Numbered from the stretch's first letter, positions 35,510 through 46,055 are shown. The stretch: DNA of 64,000 nucleotides from Owenweeksia hongkongensis DSM 17368 (GCA_945907425.1 CAMDTE010000001.1:32098-96097), one strand, 5' to 3'. Notes: generated from the letters alone by a model not told the origin. Program-made: numbers and translations.

Positions 35510-36513
35510 GGTTCCAGGGTACAATAGTCTCCTAGGCTCAACGAGCGGAATTTTCCGTCCAGCTGGGCATGGTTCCCAATCATAGAATGATCCAGTATCA
35601 AATTCTTTAGTTGAGATTGCGACTGAACGATCGTATTGGTCAATCGACAGGTATCGACGTGTGTTCCAGGGCCGATACTAACCCCTGGACCAATGATGCT
35701 GTTCTTAATCACCACTCCCTCTCCCAAAAAACAAGGAGGAATGACGGTGCTGTCCTGCAAAACGACCGATGGGTGTACCAATGTTTCCTGGTGTTGCACG
35801 TACCGCAACACATGGGAGTTGGTTTCTACCGTATTGTTTTTGTTTCCGCAGTCCATCCAATCCAACACCTCTCCTGGAGTGAAGACCAATCCGGAGGATT
35901 TCATGTTTTCTAGCGCATTGGTCAATTGATACTCTCCTTTTTCTTGGATATCGTTGTCGATTAAGTATTGCAACTCCCGGCGCAGGCGTGCCCCGTCTTT
36001 AAAATAATAGATGCCGATGATGGCCAGGTCGCTCACAAAGGATTGAGGTTTTTCAACAAAATCTGTTATGTGCCCTTCTTCGTTGAGCTTGACCACGCCA
36101 AAGGCTTTTGGATCTTCCACGCTTTTCACCCAAATGACTCCATCGGCCTTCTCGTCCAATTGAAAATCGGCGCGGAACAATGTATCCGCAAAAGCGACCA
36201 CTACCGGCCCTTCCAAGGCATCGGCAGCACACAAAACGGCATGGGCTGTTCCCAATGGCTTTTCCTGGTAATGAATCGATCCTATTCCGCCCAATCGCTC
36301 TGCAATCTGAACCAAATCGCGTTCCACTTCCGTCCCAAAATCACCGACAACATACGCCACTCGATGCAAATCGGAGCCTACAATGCCGGCAATATCCTCT
36401 ACCAACCGCTGCACAATGGACTTTCCCGCGATAGGCAACAAGGGTTTGGGAGTAGTTAATGTATGCGGACGCAGTCGAGACCCTCGTCCGGCCATGGGAA
36501 TGATGATGTTCAT
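35506..36513 (-). CDS. Sugar-phosphate nucleotidyltransferase
   Basis: This 335-residue enzyme couples a sugar-1-phosphate to an NTP. The N-terminal signature is PMAGRGSRLRPHTLTTPKP, with LLPIAGKSIVQR after it; the metal/active-site region is VVAFADTLF, and a C-terminal left-handed beta-helix follows (SVVLQDSTVIPPCFLGEGVV, IIGPGVSIGPGT). It is related to glucose-1-phosphate thymidylyl- and mannose-1-phosphate guanylyltransferases; the substrate cannot be fixed. With the flippase upstream it suggests surface polysaccharide precursor synthesis. Confidence 0.88.
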   Translation of the reverse strand: MNIIIPMAGRGSRLRPHTLTTPKPLLPIAGKSIVQRLVEDIAGIVGSDLHRVAYVVGDFGTEVERDLVQIAERLGGIGSIHYQEKPLGTAHAVLCAADALEGPVVVAFADTLFRADFQLDEKADGVIWVKSVEDPKAFGVVKLNEEGHITDFVEKPQSFVSDLAIIGIYYFKDGARLRRELQYLIDNDIQEKGEYQLTNALENMKSSGLVFTPGEVLDWMDCGNKNNTVETNSHVLRYVQHQETLVHPSVVLQDSTVIPPCFLGEGVVIKNSIIGPGVSIGPGTHVDTCRLTNTIVQSQSQLKNLILDHSMIGNHAQLDGKFRSLSLGDYCTLEP

Positions 36514-36589
36514 GGGATAAAATTAATGAGAATCGTTGGGTATATCATATGTCTTTTGGCCCCTTTGTTGCCGAAAGTTGTTCTACTTT

Positions 36590-37021
36590 TTATCGTCCAG
36601 TGTGTCCAAATCCGCCCACACCCCTGTCGGTATCCTCCAGCGATTCCACAGGCTCCCATTCAAATCGAGTGTATTGCGCCACCACCAATTGTGCAATGCG
36701 TTCTCCGGGATGAACCACAAACGACTCTTCGCCGTGGTTGATCAGCAAAACGCCTATGTCTCCTCTGTAATCTGCGTCTATGGTTCCCGGGCTGTTCAAA
36801 ACGGTAATTCCGTGTTTGAAGGCCAGTCCACTGCGGGGACGAATTTGCGCTTCGTATCCCGCGGGCAATGCGATGGATAAGCCCGTGGGAATCAGGCATC
36901 GTTCTCCTGGCGCCAACACAACGGGGTCCGGCACGTGGGCCCTCAAGTCCATTCCGGCGCTTTGTTCTGTAGCAAAGGCGGGCAACGGATGCTCCGAAAC
37001 ATTCACAATACTTATTTTCAT
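36590..37021 (-). CDS. dut: dUTP diphosphatase
   Basis: Dut hydrolyses dUTP to dUMP, keeping uracil out of DNA and feeding thymidylate synthesis. The 143-residue trimeric-type protein has all five motifs, among them [34 protein letters not shown] and the C-terminal GGFGHTGR. The ATG at 37021 overlaps the flippase stop (ATGA). It lies 76 bp before the nucleotidyltransferase gene on the same strand. Confidence 0.97.
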   Translation of the reverse strand: MKISIVNVSEHPLPAFATEQSAGMDLRAHVPDPVVLAPGERCLIPTGLSIALPAGYEAQIRPRSGLAFKHGITVLNSPGTIDADYRGDIGVLLINHGEESFVVHPGERIAQLVVAQYTRFEWEPVESLEDTDRGVGGFGHTGR

Positions 37022-38448
37022 ACGGCTGTTTTGTTGCGCCAACGATCAGGCCTTTCCTTCCAAAAGAACAACCCGGCAAAGGCCACTACGCTCAGCAACT
37101 GCATTCCCCAGTGGCCGCTCGACGCGAAGGCAAAATACCCCAGCGCGCCGGCAGCCAAAAGATACAGCGCGATGCCGAGGGTGTCGTACCCCATAGCGTA
37201 GTATCGTTCACTCAAAACATAGGAAGCAACGGTCATGCTGAAATACGAGACCAAGGTAGCCCATGCTGCGCCCGTGATTCCGTATTCTGGAATCCACAAA
37301 ACATTCAGAACAACGGTCAAAACAAACCCAATAAGCGTGATCACTAACGCCATGTGTGTTTTGTCGACCAATTTATACGCCAAGGACATTTGCGTGTTCA
37401 ACGCTAACAACAAGTTGGCCATCAGCAATACAGGCAGCAGGGCTAAACTGTCCCAGTATTTTTCGGCGATGAAATTTTTGATAAGATCCACTCCGGCCAG
37501 TACACAAACCATTCCCAGGCCTACCATTCCCACGAAAACTCGGGTAACCCGAGCCAAAAGGGGCCGAGCATTCCCCTCTCCTTCCGCCTTGAAAAAGAAC
37601 GGCTCCGCTGCGTACCGAAACGCCTGATTGAACAAAACCAAGAAAATGGAAAGTTTGTAGATGGCGCTATACGTTCCTACTTCTGCCAAACTGGTCTCCG
37701 CAGGTAGCAAATACTTGATAAAAAAGCGATCGGCCATTTCGTTGGCTACCCCCGGAAGTCCGGCGAGTAATAAAGGCGCACCAAAAAGCAGCATGTTTTG
37801 CCAAAGCTTTTTGTCAAAAACAGGGCGAATGGCGGCCCATTCAGACCACAGGGCCAACAACATAAAAGCAGACGCGCCCAGATTGGCGACCAACACCCAT
37901 TCTATTCCGGAGGCGTCGAAAGAGGCATCCCATCGCGGCATGAAATAATAAAAAAGGAAATTCAATGCAATGTTGACCACTATGAGCCCTGTTTTGATCG
38001 CTACAAATTTCTTTGCTTTCCCTTGGGCTCGTAAGCGCGCAAAGGGAACGGCTGCCAATACGTCCATGGCAACAATACATCCCGTACCTAAAATCAACGC
38101 AGGGCGTGAACCGTACCGCAGCACTTCGGCGATCGGTTGGTAAAAGGCCCCTAACAGGAGAAAAAATAGAGCCGTTGTTCCCAGCACGCTCCACATGGCG
38201 GTGCTGTACACTGTTTCGGCATTGGCTCCTTCTTTTTGGCTGAATCGAAAATAGGCTGTTTCAAAACCATAGGTCAAAACAACCATCAAAAAGGCTATAA
38301 AAACATAGAGGTCGGAATAGGCCCCGTATTCTGATTTACTCAGAACCGTTGTATGGAGTGGGGTCAGTAAAAAATTGAGCAATCGAGCCAAAATGCTGCT
38401 CAATCCGTACAAGGCAGCGGCTCCGGCCAGTTTCTTGAGGGTGCTCAC
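37018..38448 (-). CDS. Oligosaccharide flippase (Wzx/MATE-like)
   Basis: The 476-residue protein is an integral inner-membrane protein with about 12-14 hydrophobic helices. Its N-terminus ([20 protein letters not shown], then [20 protein letters not shown]) is the polysaccharide-export signature. It should flip lipid-linked sugar repeats to the periplasm. It starts with GTG at 38448 and overlaps dut by ATGA. The downstream nucleotidyltransferase fits a polysaccharide role. It is divergent from ridA; I see no clear promoter box on its side in the 74-bp gap. Confidence 0.9.
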   Translation of the reverse strand: MSTLKKLAGAAALYGLSSILARLLNFLLTPLHTTVLSKSEYGAYSDLYVFIAFLMVVLTYGFETAYFRFSQKEGANAETVYSTAMWSVLGTTALFFLLLGAFYQPIAEVLRYGSRPALILGTGCIVAMDVLAAVPFARLRAQGKAKKFVAIKTGLIVVNIALNFLFYYFMPRWDASFDASGIEWVLVANLGASAFMLLALWSEWAAIRPVFDKKLWQNMLLFGAPLLLAGLPGVANEMADRFFIKYLLPAETSLAEVGTYSAIYKLSIFLVLFNQAFRYAAEPFFFKAEGEGNARPLLARVTRVFVGMVGLGMVCVLAGVDLIKNFIAEKYWDSLALLPVLLMANLLLALNTQMSLAYKLVDKTHMALVITLIGFVLTVVLNVLWIPEYGITGAAWATLVSYFSMTVASYVLSERYYAMGYDTLGIALYLLAAGALGYFAFASSGHWGMQLLSVVAFAGLFFWKERPDRWRNKTAV

Positions 38449-38510
38449 GGCGTAAAAATAATCAATTCAAGCCGCTTTGGGGCGTGGTCGGGAAAATGTG
38501 TTGTGGGTTG

Positions 38511-38518
38511 TAAATTCG
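38511..38518 (+). promoter_or_regulatory. -7 box of ridA-ileS
   Basis: TAAATTCG, one base off TAnnTTTG, ends 4 nt before the ridA ATG at 38523, the same spacing as at ACMSD, purQ and ricT. Confidence 0.5.
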
Positions 38519-38522
38519 CAGC

Positions 38523-38951
38523 ATGGATTCTACTGCATCTAACGCCCCCCTTCCCGTGGGATTGTATCCGGCCGCGCGTCGCGTAGGCAACTTGCTGTTT
38601 GTTTCTGGCGTGGGGCCTCGATTGCCCAAAAGCGACACCTCTGCCCAAAGCGTTCCGGGCCTTGAACTAGATGCTGCGGGAAATTATACCGCTTTCGATT
38701 TTGAAGCGCAGGTGCACAGCGTTTTTGCCAATGTGAAAACTATTTTGGAAGAAAACGGTGCGCGCTGGGAGGATTTGGTGGACATCACGGTGTTTTTAAC
38801 AGATATGCGGCGTGATTTTGCAACGTTTAATGCCTTGTATACTCAATATTTCGATCAAATGGACGTACGTCCTTGCCGGACAACTGTAGAGGTGAGCGCG
38901 TTGCCCACCCCTATAGCGGTGGAATGTAAAGTAATCGCCGCCTTTTCATGA
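38523..38951 (+). CDS. ridA: RidA family protein
   Basis: RidA-type proteins hydrolyse reactive enamine/imine intermediates from PLP enzymes. The 142-residue protein has VGLYPAARRVGNLLFVSGVG, AQVHSVFANVKTILEENGA and the C-terminal RPCRTTVEVSALPTPIAVEC, where the arginine is the usual active-site residue. It is somewhat longer than the E. coli protein owing to an insertion after the first strand, so it may belong to a sibling subfamily. Its stop overlaps the ileS start (ATGA). Confidence 0.87.
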   Translation: MDSTASNAPLPVGLYPAARRVGNLLFVSGVGPRLPKSDTSAQSVPGLELDAAGNYTAFDFEAQVHSVFANVKTILEENGARWEDLVDITVFLTDMRRDFATFNALYTQYFDQMDVRPCRTTVEVSALPTPIAVECKVIAAFS

Positions 38952-41900
38952 GCCATCCTCGCTATCCAGATTACGCACAATTAAACTTAGCCCAGGTCCA
39001 AAAAGACATCCTGGGACAGTGGGAAGAAGAGGGTGCTTTTGAAAAGAGCGTCACCCTGCGCGCAGGAGCCCCCTCCTTTGTGTTTTATGAAGGACCTCCC
39101 TCTGCCAATGGCTTGCCCGGTATTCACCACGTGATGGCCCGCACATTGAAAGATGCCTTTTGTCGATACAAAACACAAAAAGGGTTTTTGGTAGACCGAC
39201 GAGCCGGCTGGGATACGCACGGTTTACCCGTGGAGCTGGGAGTAGAAAAAGAATTGGGAATCACCAAGGAAGACATCGGGAAAAAACTTTCCGTAGCAGA
39301 GTACAACCAGGCCTGCCGAGAAGCCGTTATGCGGTACACAGGCATTTGGAATGATCTCACTCGCCAAATGGGGTATTGGGTAGATCGGGAAAACCCATAC
39401 GTTACCTACGAAACCAAATACATGGAGACCGTTTGGTGGATTTTGTCTCAAATGCATCAAAAGGGGTATTTGTACAAAGGATATACCATCCAACCGTATT
39501 CCCCCAAGGCAGGAACTGGGTTGAGTTCGCATGAATTGAATCAGCCGGGATGTTATAAGGATGTAACGGACACCAGCGTTACAGCGCAGTTTGAAATCAA
39601 AGTCACGGCAGAATCGCGGGCCCTGTTTTCTGATCGGCCGGTTTTTGTTTTGGCCTGGACAACCACCCCGTGGACGCTGCCTTCCAATACAGCCCTCACG
39701 GTGGGTCCAAAGATCACCTACGCAGAAATCGCTACCACCAATCCGTACACCGGAATTCCTGTGCATGTTGTTGTGGCGGAGGCGTTGGCCTCTACCTACT
39801 TTAAATCGGAGGAAGAGGGTCTGCAATGGCAAAAAATTCAGACGTTCACCGGTGCTCAATTGGTGGGGCTTCGTTACCACCAACTTTTGCCGTACGCTCA
39901 GCCCTACCAGAACGCGGAGCAGGCCTTTCGCATCATCGCTGGCGATTTTGTCACCACAGAGGATGGTACGGGTGTGGTCCACACGGCTCCGACCTTTGGT
40001 GCCGACGATGCCCGCGTTGCAGCGGCCGCCGGCGTGCCTCCGCTTTTGATTTTGGACGACCAAGGAAATCCTGTTCCTTTGGTGGATTTGCAAGGAAAAT
40101 TTGTGGCTCAAGCGGGCGCTTTGGCGGGGAAATTCGTCAAAAACGACTATTACGCAGAGGGGGAACAGCCCGCGTTGAGTGTCGATGAAGAAATCGCCAT
40201 CCAACTTAAAAAAGAAAACAAGGCCTTTAAAGTCCAAAAATACGTTCACAGCTATCCGCATTGTTGGAGAACGGACACCCCCGTTTTGTATTACCCGTTG
40301 GACAGTTGGTTTATTCGGACGACTGCCATCAAAGAGCAACTGCAAGACCTGAATAAAACCATCCAATGGAAGCCTGCTAGCACGGGGACGGGTCGCTTTG
40401 GCAACTGGCTAGAAAACCTGAACGATTGGAATTTAAGCCGCAGTCGGTACTGGGGTATTCCCTTGCCGTTGTGGCGCACAGAAGAGGGCTCGGAGGAAAT
40501 CTGTATCGGCTCATTGGAGCAATTAAAAAACGAATTGGAAAAAAGTGTGTCCGCTGGGTTTATGGCAAAAAATCCGTTGTCTCACTTTGTTCCCGGGGAT
40601 TTTTCCAGTGAAAATTATGAATCCATTGATTTGCACAAACCTTTTGTGGACGATTGGATACTTGTCAGTCCCTCCGGACTTCCCATGCGCAGAGAATCGG
40701 ACTTGATCGATGTTTGGTTTGATTCTGGCGCCATGCCTTTTGCGCAGGTTCACTATCCGTTCGAGAACAAAGAAGCCATCGACGAGGGCACTCTCTTCCC
40801 GGCCGATTTTATTGCCGAAGGGGTGGATCAAACGCGCGGATGGTTTTTTACGCTGCACACTATAGCCGCATTGACACGGGGAACCATTGCGTATAAAAAC
40901 GTGATTTCCAACGGACTGGTTCTTGATAAAAACGGACAGAAAATGTCCAAGCGCTTGGGAAATGCTGTGGATCCTTTTGCCGCCATGGAGACACACGGGG
41001 CAGATGCCGTTCGTTGGTATTTGATCACCAATGCGCAACCGTGGGACAATTTAAAATACGATTCGGAGGGAGTGACCGAGGTACAGCGCAAATTTTTTGG
41101 AACCTTGTACAACACGTACGGATTTTTCGCGCTGTATGCCAATGTGGATGGATTTGATGCCTCCATAGATCCGGTTGTTCCGGTAGCCAATCGCCCGGAA
41201 ATCGATCGATGGATTTTGAGCCGACTGCACTCCTTGGTAGCTGAAGTAACAGAAAATCTGGATGCCTACGAGCCCACCAAGGCCTACCGCCCTGTGCAGG
41301 ACTTCGTCAATGATCACCTCAGCAATTGGTATGTTCGCCTGTGCCGCCGCCGTTTTTGGAAAGGCACCCTGGGGGAAGACAAGCGGGCGGCGTACCACAC
41401 TTTGTATACCTGTTTGGAGACTATCGCGCGCCTGATTGCCCCTTTATCTCCTTTCTATGCCGATCGATTGTTTCGAGATCTCACCGGGGGAGGGTCGGTT
41501 CATTGGACCGATTTCCCAACGGCAGACACGACGGCTATTGACAGCGCTTTGGAGCGCCGGATGGAGCTCGCTCAAACAATTACCGGTTTGGTATTGAGTA
41601 TTCGAAAGAAAGTGAAAATTCGGGTACGGCAACCGCTTCCGCGCTTGGTTATACCCGTGTTAAACGCTGCCCGAGCAGCCGATTTGTCCGCGATACAAGA
41701 GTTGCTTTTGTCCGAAGTCAATGTGAAACAACTGGAAGCCGTTGGCGAAGAGGCCGGTGTCTTTACAAAAAAGGCCAAGGCCAACTTCAAAACACTGGGT
41801 CCAAAAATTGGGGCGCAAATGAAAGACGCCGCTGCCGCCATTGCTTCCTTGAACGCTGAGGCTTTAGACACCCTATCCACTACGGGCGAATGGATTTTGA

Positions 41901-42298
41901 CTTTGCCCTCGGGCGCTGTTACCCTGCAGCCAGAAGATGTGGAAATAAGTACAGAGGTCTCCGGTAGTCTAGAGGTGGCCACGGAAAAAGGCATTACCGT
42001 GGCATTGGATATTGCCCTCACGCCGGAACTAAAAAGAGAAGGCTTGGCCCGAGAGTTGATCAACCGATTGCAAAATGTGCGGAAAGACTCGGGGCTAGAT
42101 ATCACAGACAGGATTCGCCTATGGATTCAGGGCGATGCCTCCGTGCACGAAGCCCTAGCCGAGCATGAAATCACGGTGGCCAGCGAAGTGCTGGCATCCC
42201 ACATTCACCGCGATGTATCTAACGCTCCTGACCATTTGCCCCGGCACGAATTGGACTTGGAAGGGGTTTTTGCGGAAGTAGTGCTAGAGAAGGCGTAA
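38948..42298 (+). CDS. ileS: Isoleucyl-tRNA synthetase
   Basis: This class I synthetase charges tRNA-Ile. The 1116-residue length and the divergent HIGH region (PSANGLPGIHHVMART) fit the long, eukaryote-like IleRS2 type of Bacteroidota rather than the approximately 930-residue common form; that class is known for mupirocin tolerance (inference for this copy). The KMSKR loop is GQKMSKRLGN near residue 660, and the editing domain (TTPWTLPSNTALTVG) is intact. The usual C-terminal zinc finger is absent, as in IleRS2. It is followed 50 bp later by the DksA-like and lspA genes, a frequent Bacteroidota order. Confidence 0.96.
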   Translation: MSHPRYPDYAQLNLAQVQKDILGQWEEEGAFEKSVTLRAGAPSFVFYEGPPSANGLPGIHHVMARTLKDAFCRYKTQKGFLVDRRAGWDTHGLPVELGVEKELGITKEDIGKKLSVAEYNQACREAVMRYTGIWNDLTRQMGYWVDRENPYVTYETKYMETVWWILSQMHQKGYLYKGYTIQPYSPKAGTGLSSHELNQPGCYKDVTDTSVTAQFEIKVTAESRALFSDRPVFVLAWTTTPWTLPSNTALTVGPKITYAEIATTNPYTGIPVHVVVAEALASTYFKSEEEGLQWQKIQTFTGAQLVGLRYHQLLPYAQPYQNAEQAFRIIAGDFVTTEDGTGVVHTAPTFGADDARVAAAAGVPPLLILDDQGNPVPLVDLQGKFVAQAGALAGKFVKNDYYAEGEQPALSVDEEIAIQLKKENKAFKVQKYVHSYPHCWRTDTPVLYYPLDSWFIRTTAIKEQLQDLNKTIQWKPASTGTGRFGNWLENLNDWNLSRSRYWGIPLPLWRTEEGSEEICIGSLEQLKNELEKSVSAGFMAKNPLSHFVPGDFSSENYESIDLHKPFVDDWILVSPSGLPMRRESDLIDVWFDSGAMPFAQVHYPFENKEAIDEGTLFPADFIAEGVDQTRGWFFTLHTIAALTRGTIAYKNVISNGLVLDKNGQKMSKRLGNAVDPFAAMETHGADAVRWYLITNAQPWDNLKYDSEGVTEVQRKFFGTLYNTYGFFALYANVDGFDASIDPVVPVANRPEIDRWILSRLHSLVAEVTENLDAYEPTKAYRPVQDFVNDHLSNWYVRLCRRRFWKGTLGEDKRAAYHTLYTCLETIARLIAPLSPFYADRLFRDLTGGGSVHWTDFPTADTTAIDSALERRMELAQTITGLVLSIRKKVKIRVRQPLPRLVIPVLNAARAADLSAIQELLLSEVNVKQLEAVGEEAGVFTKKAKANFKTLGPKIGAQMKDAAAAIASLNAEALDTLSTTGEWILTLPSGAVTLQPEDVEISTEVSGSLEVATEKGITVALDIALTPELKREGLARELINRLQNVRKDSGLDITDRIRLWIQGDASVHEALAEHEITVASEVLASHIHRDVSNAPDHLPRHELDLEGVFAEVVLEKA

Positions 42299-42304
42299 CT
42301 TTCT

Positions 42305-42312
42305 TATCTTCA
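42305..42312 (+). promoter_or_regulatory. Possible -7 box before the DksA-like gene
   Basis: TATCTTCA is two bases off the consensus (like TATCTTCG upstream of ACMSD and ricT). It lies just after the ileS stop, 36 nt before the ATG at 42349. Confidence 0.3.
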
Positions 42313-42348
42313 CCCATTCAAATTTTAAAACTGCTTAACCTAATTGCC

Positions 42349-42729
42349 ATGGCTACTGCACCCGCCCCCCATTACTCTGACAAGGATTTGGAAGTATTTC
42401 GCCTCCTTATATTGGAGAAAATTGCCAAGGCAGAGACTGATTTATTGCTGCTGCGAGAACAGTTTACCAACAACCTAAACAACGGAACGGAAGACACCTC
42501 TCCCGTCTTTAAAAGTTTTGAAGAGGGGTCAGAAACCATGAGCAAGGAAGCAAACGCACAATTGGCTTCTCGTCAGGAAAAATTTATCCGCGATCTTCGG
42601 GCCGCTTTGTTGCGTATTGAGAACAAAACATACGGCGTTTGCCGCGTCACAGGACAATTGATTGCCATAGATCGCTTGCGGCTAGTTCCTCATGCCACCC
42701 TGAGCATGGACGCAAAGAAAAAACAATAA
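42349..42729 (+). CDS. DksA/TraR-like regulator with degenerate zinc finger
   Basis: The 126-residue protein has the coiled-coil N-terminal half and C-terminal region of DksA/TraR proteins (LEVFRLLILEKIAKAETDLL, then KTYGVCRVTGQLIAIDRL). A normal finger has two CxxC pairs; here just one cysteine (GVCRVTG) remains and the second pair is replaced by VPHATLS. This form is common in Bacteroidota. It probably still inserts into the RNA polymerase secondary channel to modulate transcription with ppGpp, but this is inference. The next gene begins directly after its stop codon. Confidence 0.85.
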   Translation: MATAPAPHYSDKDLEVFRLLILEKIAKAETDLLLLREQFTNNLNNGTEDTSPVFKSFEEGSETMSKEANAQLASRQEKFIRDLRAALLRIENKTYGVCRVTGQLIAIDRLRLVPHATLSMDAKKKQ

Positions 42730-43395
42730 GTGAAATCCTTCCCTAGAGGGCCTCTATGGCTAGCCCTTTGCGTTGTGCTGGCGGATCAAGCCATCAAAAT
42801 ATACATCAAAACTGCCTTTTATTTTGGGGAAAGTCGTGAGATTTTTCCTTGGTTTCATTTGCATTTCACGGAAAATCCGGGCATGGCTTTTGGAATGGAA
42901 TGGGGCGGGCTCGAAGGGAAATTGGCCTTGACGATTTTTCGCATTCTGGCCATCGGAGGCATTCTTTGGTGGGGTAGACAACAGTGGCTTTTGCACACAC
43001 ATTCTCAGCTTACGAATCCAGTACCACTTGCTTCCGCCAAGACTCCCGTTTTGTTCTATGCCATAGCGCTTATTTTAGCTGGCGCTTTGGGCAATGTTTT
43101 GGACAGCGTTTTGTACGGTCAATTGTTCGATAGGGGATTAACCTACGATGCTTCCTTTGAATCGTGGCTGCCCTACACGGGATTGGCGCTCTGGGGCGGA
43201 AATTACGCGCCACCGTTGCTCGGTAATGTAGTAGATATGCTGTACTTTCCTCTGTGGAAAGGAGATTTACCCTCCTGGATTCCCTTTTGGGGAGGGGATT
43301 ATTTCGTTTTTTTTCGCCCTATTTTTAACATTGCCGATGCCGCCATTAGTTGCGGAGTAGGTCTGTATATTGTGTCGCAATGGAAAAGAAAATAA
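42730..43395 (+). CDS. lspA: Lipoprotein signal peptidase (signal peptidase II)
   Basis: LspA cleaves the signal peptide of prolipoproteins in the inner membrane. The 221-residue protein has four hydrophobic helices, TENPGMAFGM, and the two catalytic aspartates in GNVLDSVLYG and FNIADAAIS. It is longer than E. coli LspA (164) because of a loop between helices 3 and 4, as in other Bacteroidota. It starts with GTG at 42730, the base after the DksA-like stop. It overlaps the M28 peptidase gene by 16 nt. The many lipoproteins of the window are its likely substrates. Confidence 0.94.
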   Translation: MKSFPRGPLWLALCVVLADQAIKIYIKTAFYFGESREIFPWFHLHFTENPGMAFGMEWGGLEGKLALTIFRILAIGGILWWGRQQWLLHTHSQLTNPVPLASAKTPVLFYAIALILAGALGNVLDSVLYGQLFDRGLTYDASFESWLPYTGLALWGGNYAPPLLGNVVDMLYFPLWKGDLPSWIPFWGGDYFVFFRPIFNIADAAISCGVGLYIVSQWKRK

Positions 43396-45059
43396 CCTCC
43401 CTGTTGTTCGTTTTGCTCAGCTTCTCTGGCTGGGCTCAATCTCCCTGTGCTTTAGAATTGCCCGAATCGAAAGAACGCATGGCCTCCCATGTGGATTATT
43501 TGTCGTCCGATGCCCTGGAGGGTCGGTATCCGGGTACAGCGGGGGCAGATTTGGCTCTCGCGTATATTTTGGAGCATTACCGAATGGCTGGATTGACTCC
43601 TTTGGTCACTGATTTAGGGGCTCAACCCTTTACCGTTGCTCGTCCTTGCCTGTTCCCTGCCGATCGCAATTTTGTAGTGGTGAAAGAAGGCACATTGACT
43701 GGCGCAGACGGCGTCTATCCGCATCCCCACTCTGCAACGGCCAAGGTCAGCGGTAAAAAAGTAGCGGTAGGATACGGCATCGTAGCGCCTGAACTCCAAC
43801 GGAATGATTTTGCCGGGAAGGACCTTCGAGGAGCCATTGTGTTGATGGATATAGGCACTCCCGATGGGAAAGGCCCTCACGGAGCTTTTGCGGCCTACAA
43901 TGATTTGGACAAACGCATAGACCAGGCAGCCTCGTTGGGCGCCGTAGGTGTTTTGCTGTACGAGGGGAAAAAGGGAGGTTCTTTGCCCTCCGCTCGATTT
44001 AAAAATCCTCGGCCAGGAGGCATCCCCGTGGCGTGTGTTTCCTCCCCTGCTGCCCTTAAAAAAGTGAAGCGCTCAAAAACGCTACAATTGGGCACTGAAA
44101 TCCAACCGCAAGCAGCCCACACAGCAAACGCCGTTGGATACATCGACAACAAAGCAGAACGCACCCTTGCGATTGGTGCCCATTACGATCACTTGGGATG
44201 GGGCTTAGAGCACTCCATGCACACCGGTGATTTGGCCATTCACAATGGCGCAGATGACAACGCCAGCGGTATTGCTGTTTTATTAGAAATGGCGCGCGTC
44301 ATGACCCATCTCCCCGAATTCAACTCCTTCAATGTGATTTTTGCCGCGTTCAGTGGCGAAGAGGATGGATTGCTCGGATCCCAGCATTTCATGCAAAATC
44401 GCCCAGAGGAGGCGCGGAGAATAGATTATATGTTGAATTTGGACATGGTTGGCCGCCTGGAAAAGGGGGGTCCGTTGACAGTCGCCGGAACAGGGACGGC
44501 ACTGGAATGGCCAGAAATTTTAAGAGAAATACAGTGTGTTGGCGCGGAAATAAAATCAGAATCTGCGCCTGGCAGTTCCTCTGACCACGCTTCTTTTTCT
44601 CGCGCCGGAATCCCCGTCCTTCACTTTTTTACTGGAATACACGGTGACTACCATCGGCCTTCGGACGATAGGGACAAAATCAATCCCGATGGCATGGAGT
44701 ATGTATTGCGTTCCCTGTTGGGTGTAGTGTCTGCGACCGCTGAGCGCCCAGTCCTCACCCCGCAAGAGGTCAAAGACCCCACGGCAGGCCGAGCCGCCGC
44801 TTCCTTTAAGGTGACTTTGGGCGTCATTCCAGATTATGGTTTTTCTGGCGATGGCATGCGCATAGCAGGAGTTTCTCCGGGTCGCCCTGCCGCCGCAGCG
44901 GGATTGAAAGAGGGCGATATCGTCGTGCAAATTGGCACTCTGACGGTAAGAGATATGTCCTCGTACATGGAAGCCCTGGCTGCTTTCAAAAAAGGTCAAA
45001 AAACCAAAGTGGTTTTTGTGCGTCAAAACGAACGCATCACGAAAGAGATCACGTTTTGA
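43380..45059 (+). CDS. M28 family peptidase with C-terminal PDZ domain, secreted
   Basis: The 559-residue product has a signal peptide (residues 1-19, LLFVLLSFSGWAQ), a PA-like insert and the M28 zinc motifs GAHYDHLG, NGADDNASG, SGEEDGLLGSQ, LNLDMVGR and HFFTGIHGDYHRPSDD. A PDZ domain closes the protein (about 470-559, SPGRPAAAAGLKEGDIVVQI). This is an extracytoplasmic aminopeptidase-like enzyme; the PDZ may guide substrates. The ATG at 43380 gives the signal peptide; upstream in-frame codons lie inside lspA. Confidence 0.92.
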   Translation: MEKKITSLLFVLLSFSGWAQSPCALELPESKERMASHVDYLSSDALEGRYPGTAGADLALAYILEHYRMAGLTPLVTDLGAQPFTVARPCLFPADRNFVVVKEGTLTGADGVYPHPHSATAKVSGKKVAVGYGIVAPELQRNDFAGKDLRGAIVLMDIGTPDGKGPHGAFAAYNDLDKRIDQAASLGAVGVLLYEGKKGGSLPSARFKNPRPGGIPVACVSSPAALKKVKRSKTLQLGTEIQPQAAHTANAVGYIDNKAERTLAIGAHYDHLGWGLEHSMHTGDLAIHNGADDNASGIAVLLEMARVMTHLPEFNSFNVIFAAFSGEEDGLLGSQHFMQNRPEEARRIDYMLNLDMVGRLEKGGPLTVAGTGTALEWPEILREIQCVGAEIKSESAPGSSSDHASFSRAGIPVLHFFTGIHGDYHRPSDDRDKINPDGMEYVLRSLLGVVSATAERPVLTPQEVKDPTAGRAAASFKVTLGVIPDYGFSGDGMRIAGVSPGRPAAAAGLKEGDIVVQIGTLTVRDMSSYMEALAAFKKGQKTKVVFVRQNERITKEITF

Positions 45060-46054
45060 GTAAACATTTGCCCCGCATAGCCGTTTTAGGCAGTGGCAGC
45101 TTTGCCACCGCCTTGATTAAATTGCTAGGGAACAACAACGCCTATGTGGGATGGTGGATCCGTAACGCTGAATCGGCCCTGCATATTCAGCGGTTTCGGC
45201 ACAATCCACGCTACTTGACCGATGTCGAGCTGAACACCGAGCATTTGGCCATTGATACGGACATCAACAACGTAGTGGAAGATGCCGAAGTGATCGTGTT
45301 GGCTGTTCCTTCCGCCTTCTTAAAAAGCGCGCTGGAAGGGCTTACAGTATCCATCAAAGACAAAATGGTCTTTTCTGCCATCAAGGGCATTGTTCCCGAT
45401 GAAAATCAAATTGTCGGGGACTTTATGCACGAAAAATACGGCTTGCCGTACGAGAATTTCGGCGTTATTGTAGGCCCATGCCATGCGGAGGAGGTGGCCT
45501 TGGAGCGTTTGAGCTATTTGACCATCGCTTCTCAAAACGCCGAGGTTGCGCGCTACATGGCGGAGCAATTGACCTGCGATTATCTGCGCACCAGTATCTC
45601 TGACGATATTTATGGGACAGAGTATGCGGCTGTGTTAAAAAATATTTACTCCCTGGCCGTAGGTATTTGCCATGGATTGGGGTACGGTGACAATTTTCAG
45701 GCTGTACTGGTGAGCAATGCAGTCCAAGAAATGAAACGCTTTATAAAAGCCGTGCATCCCATTCGAAGAGATATCAATGGATCGGCCTACCTCGGCGATT
45801 TGTTGGTGACCGCCTACTCTCAATTCAGCCGGAATAGAACTTTTGGAACCATGATTGGAAAGGGCTACACGGTGAGGTCTGCTATGTTGGAAATGAACAT
45901 GGTGGCCGAAGGGTACTACGCTACTTCCTTGATTAAAAAAGTGCGAAAAAGCCACGATGTACGCATGCCGATCGCCAATGCGGTCTATAAAATTTTGTAC
46001 GAAGGACAATCCCCTAAAAAAGTAATGTCCAAATTGGCCGAAAAACTCTCTTAG
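45056..46054 (+). CDS. gpsA: Glycerol-3-phosphate dehydrogenase (NAD(P)+)
   Basis: GpsA makes sn-glycerol 3-phosphate for phospholipid synthesis. The 332-residue protein has the dinucleotide motif [25 protein letters not shown]-type NAD contact ([10 protein letters not shown]) and [20 protein letters not shown] with the conserved lysine. The start is TTG at 45056, overlapping the stop of the M28 gene as TTGA. The next ATG is far inside the Rossmann domain, so the non-ATG start is well supported. Confidence 0.93.
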   Translation: MSKHLPRIAVLGSGSFATALIKLLGNNNAYVGWWIRNAESALHIQRFRHNPRYLTDVELNTEHLAIDTDINNVVEDAEVIVLAVPSAFLKSALEGLTVSIKDKMVFSAIKGIVPDENQIVGDFMHEKYGLPYENFGVIVGPCHAEEVALERLSYLTIASQNAEVARYMAEQLTCDYLRTSISDDIYGTEYAAVLKNIYSLAVGICHGLGYGDNFQAVLVSNAVQEMKRFIKAVHPIRRDINGSAYLGDLLVTAYSQFSRNRTFGTMIGKGYTVRSAMLEMNMVAEGYYATSLIKKVRKSHDVRMPIANAVYKILYEGQSPKKVMSKLAEKLS

Positions 46055-46055
46055 C

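Noticed and set aside
39224..40366. 380-codon minus-strand frame opposite ileS
   Set aside because: Antisense to a conserved synthetase; no recognisable domain or promoter.
42349..42729. DksA-like gene as pseudogene because of the missing zinc cysteines
   Set aside because: The frame is full length and this finger-less form is common in Bacteroidota.
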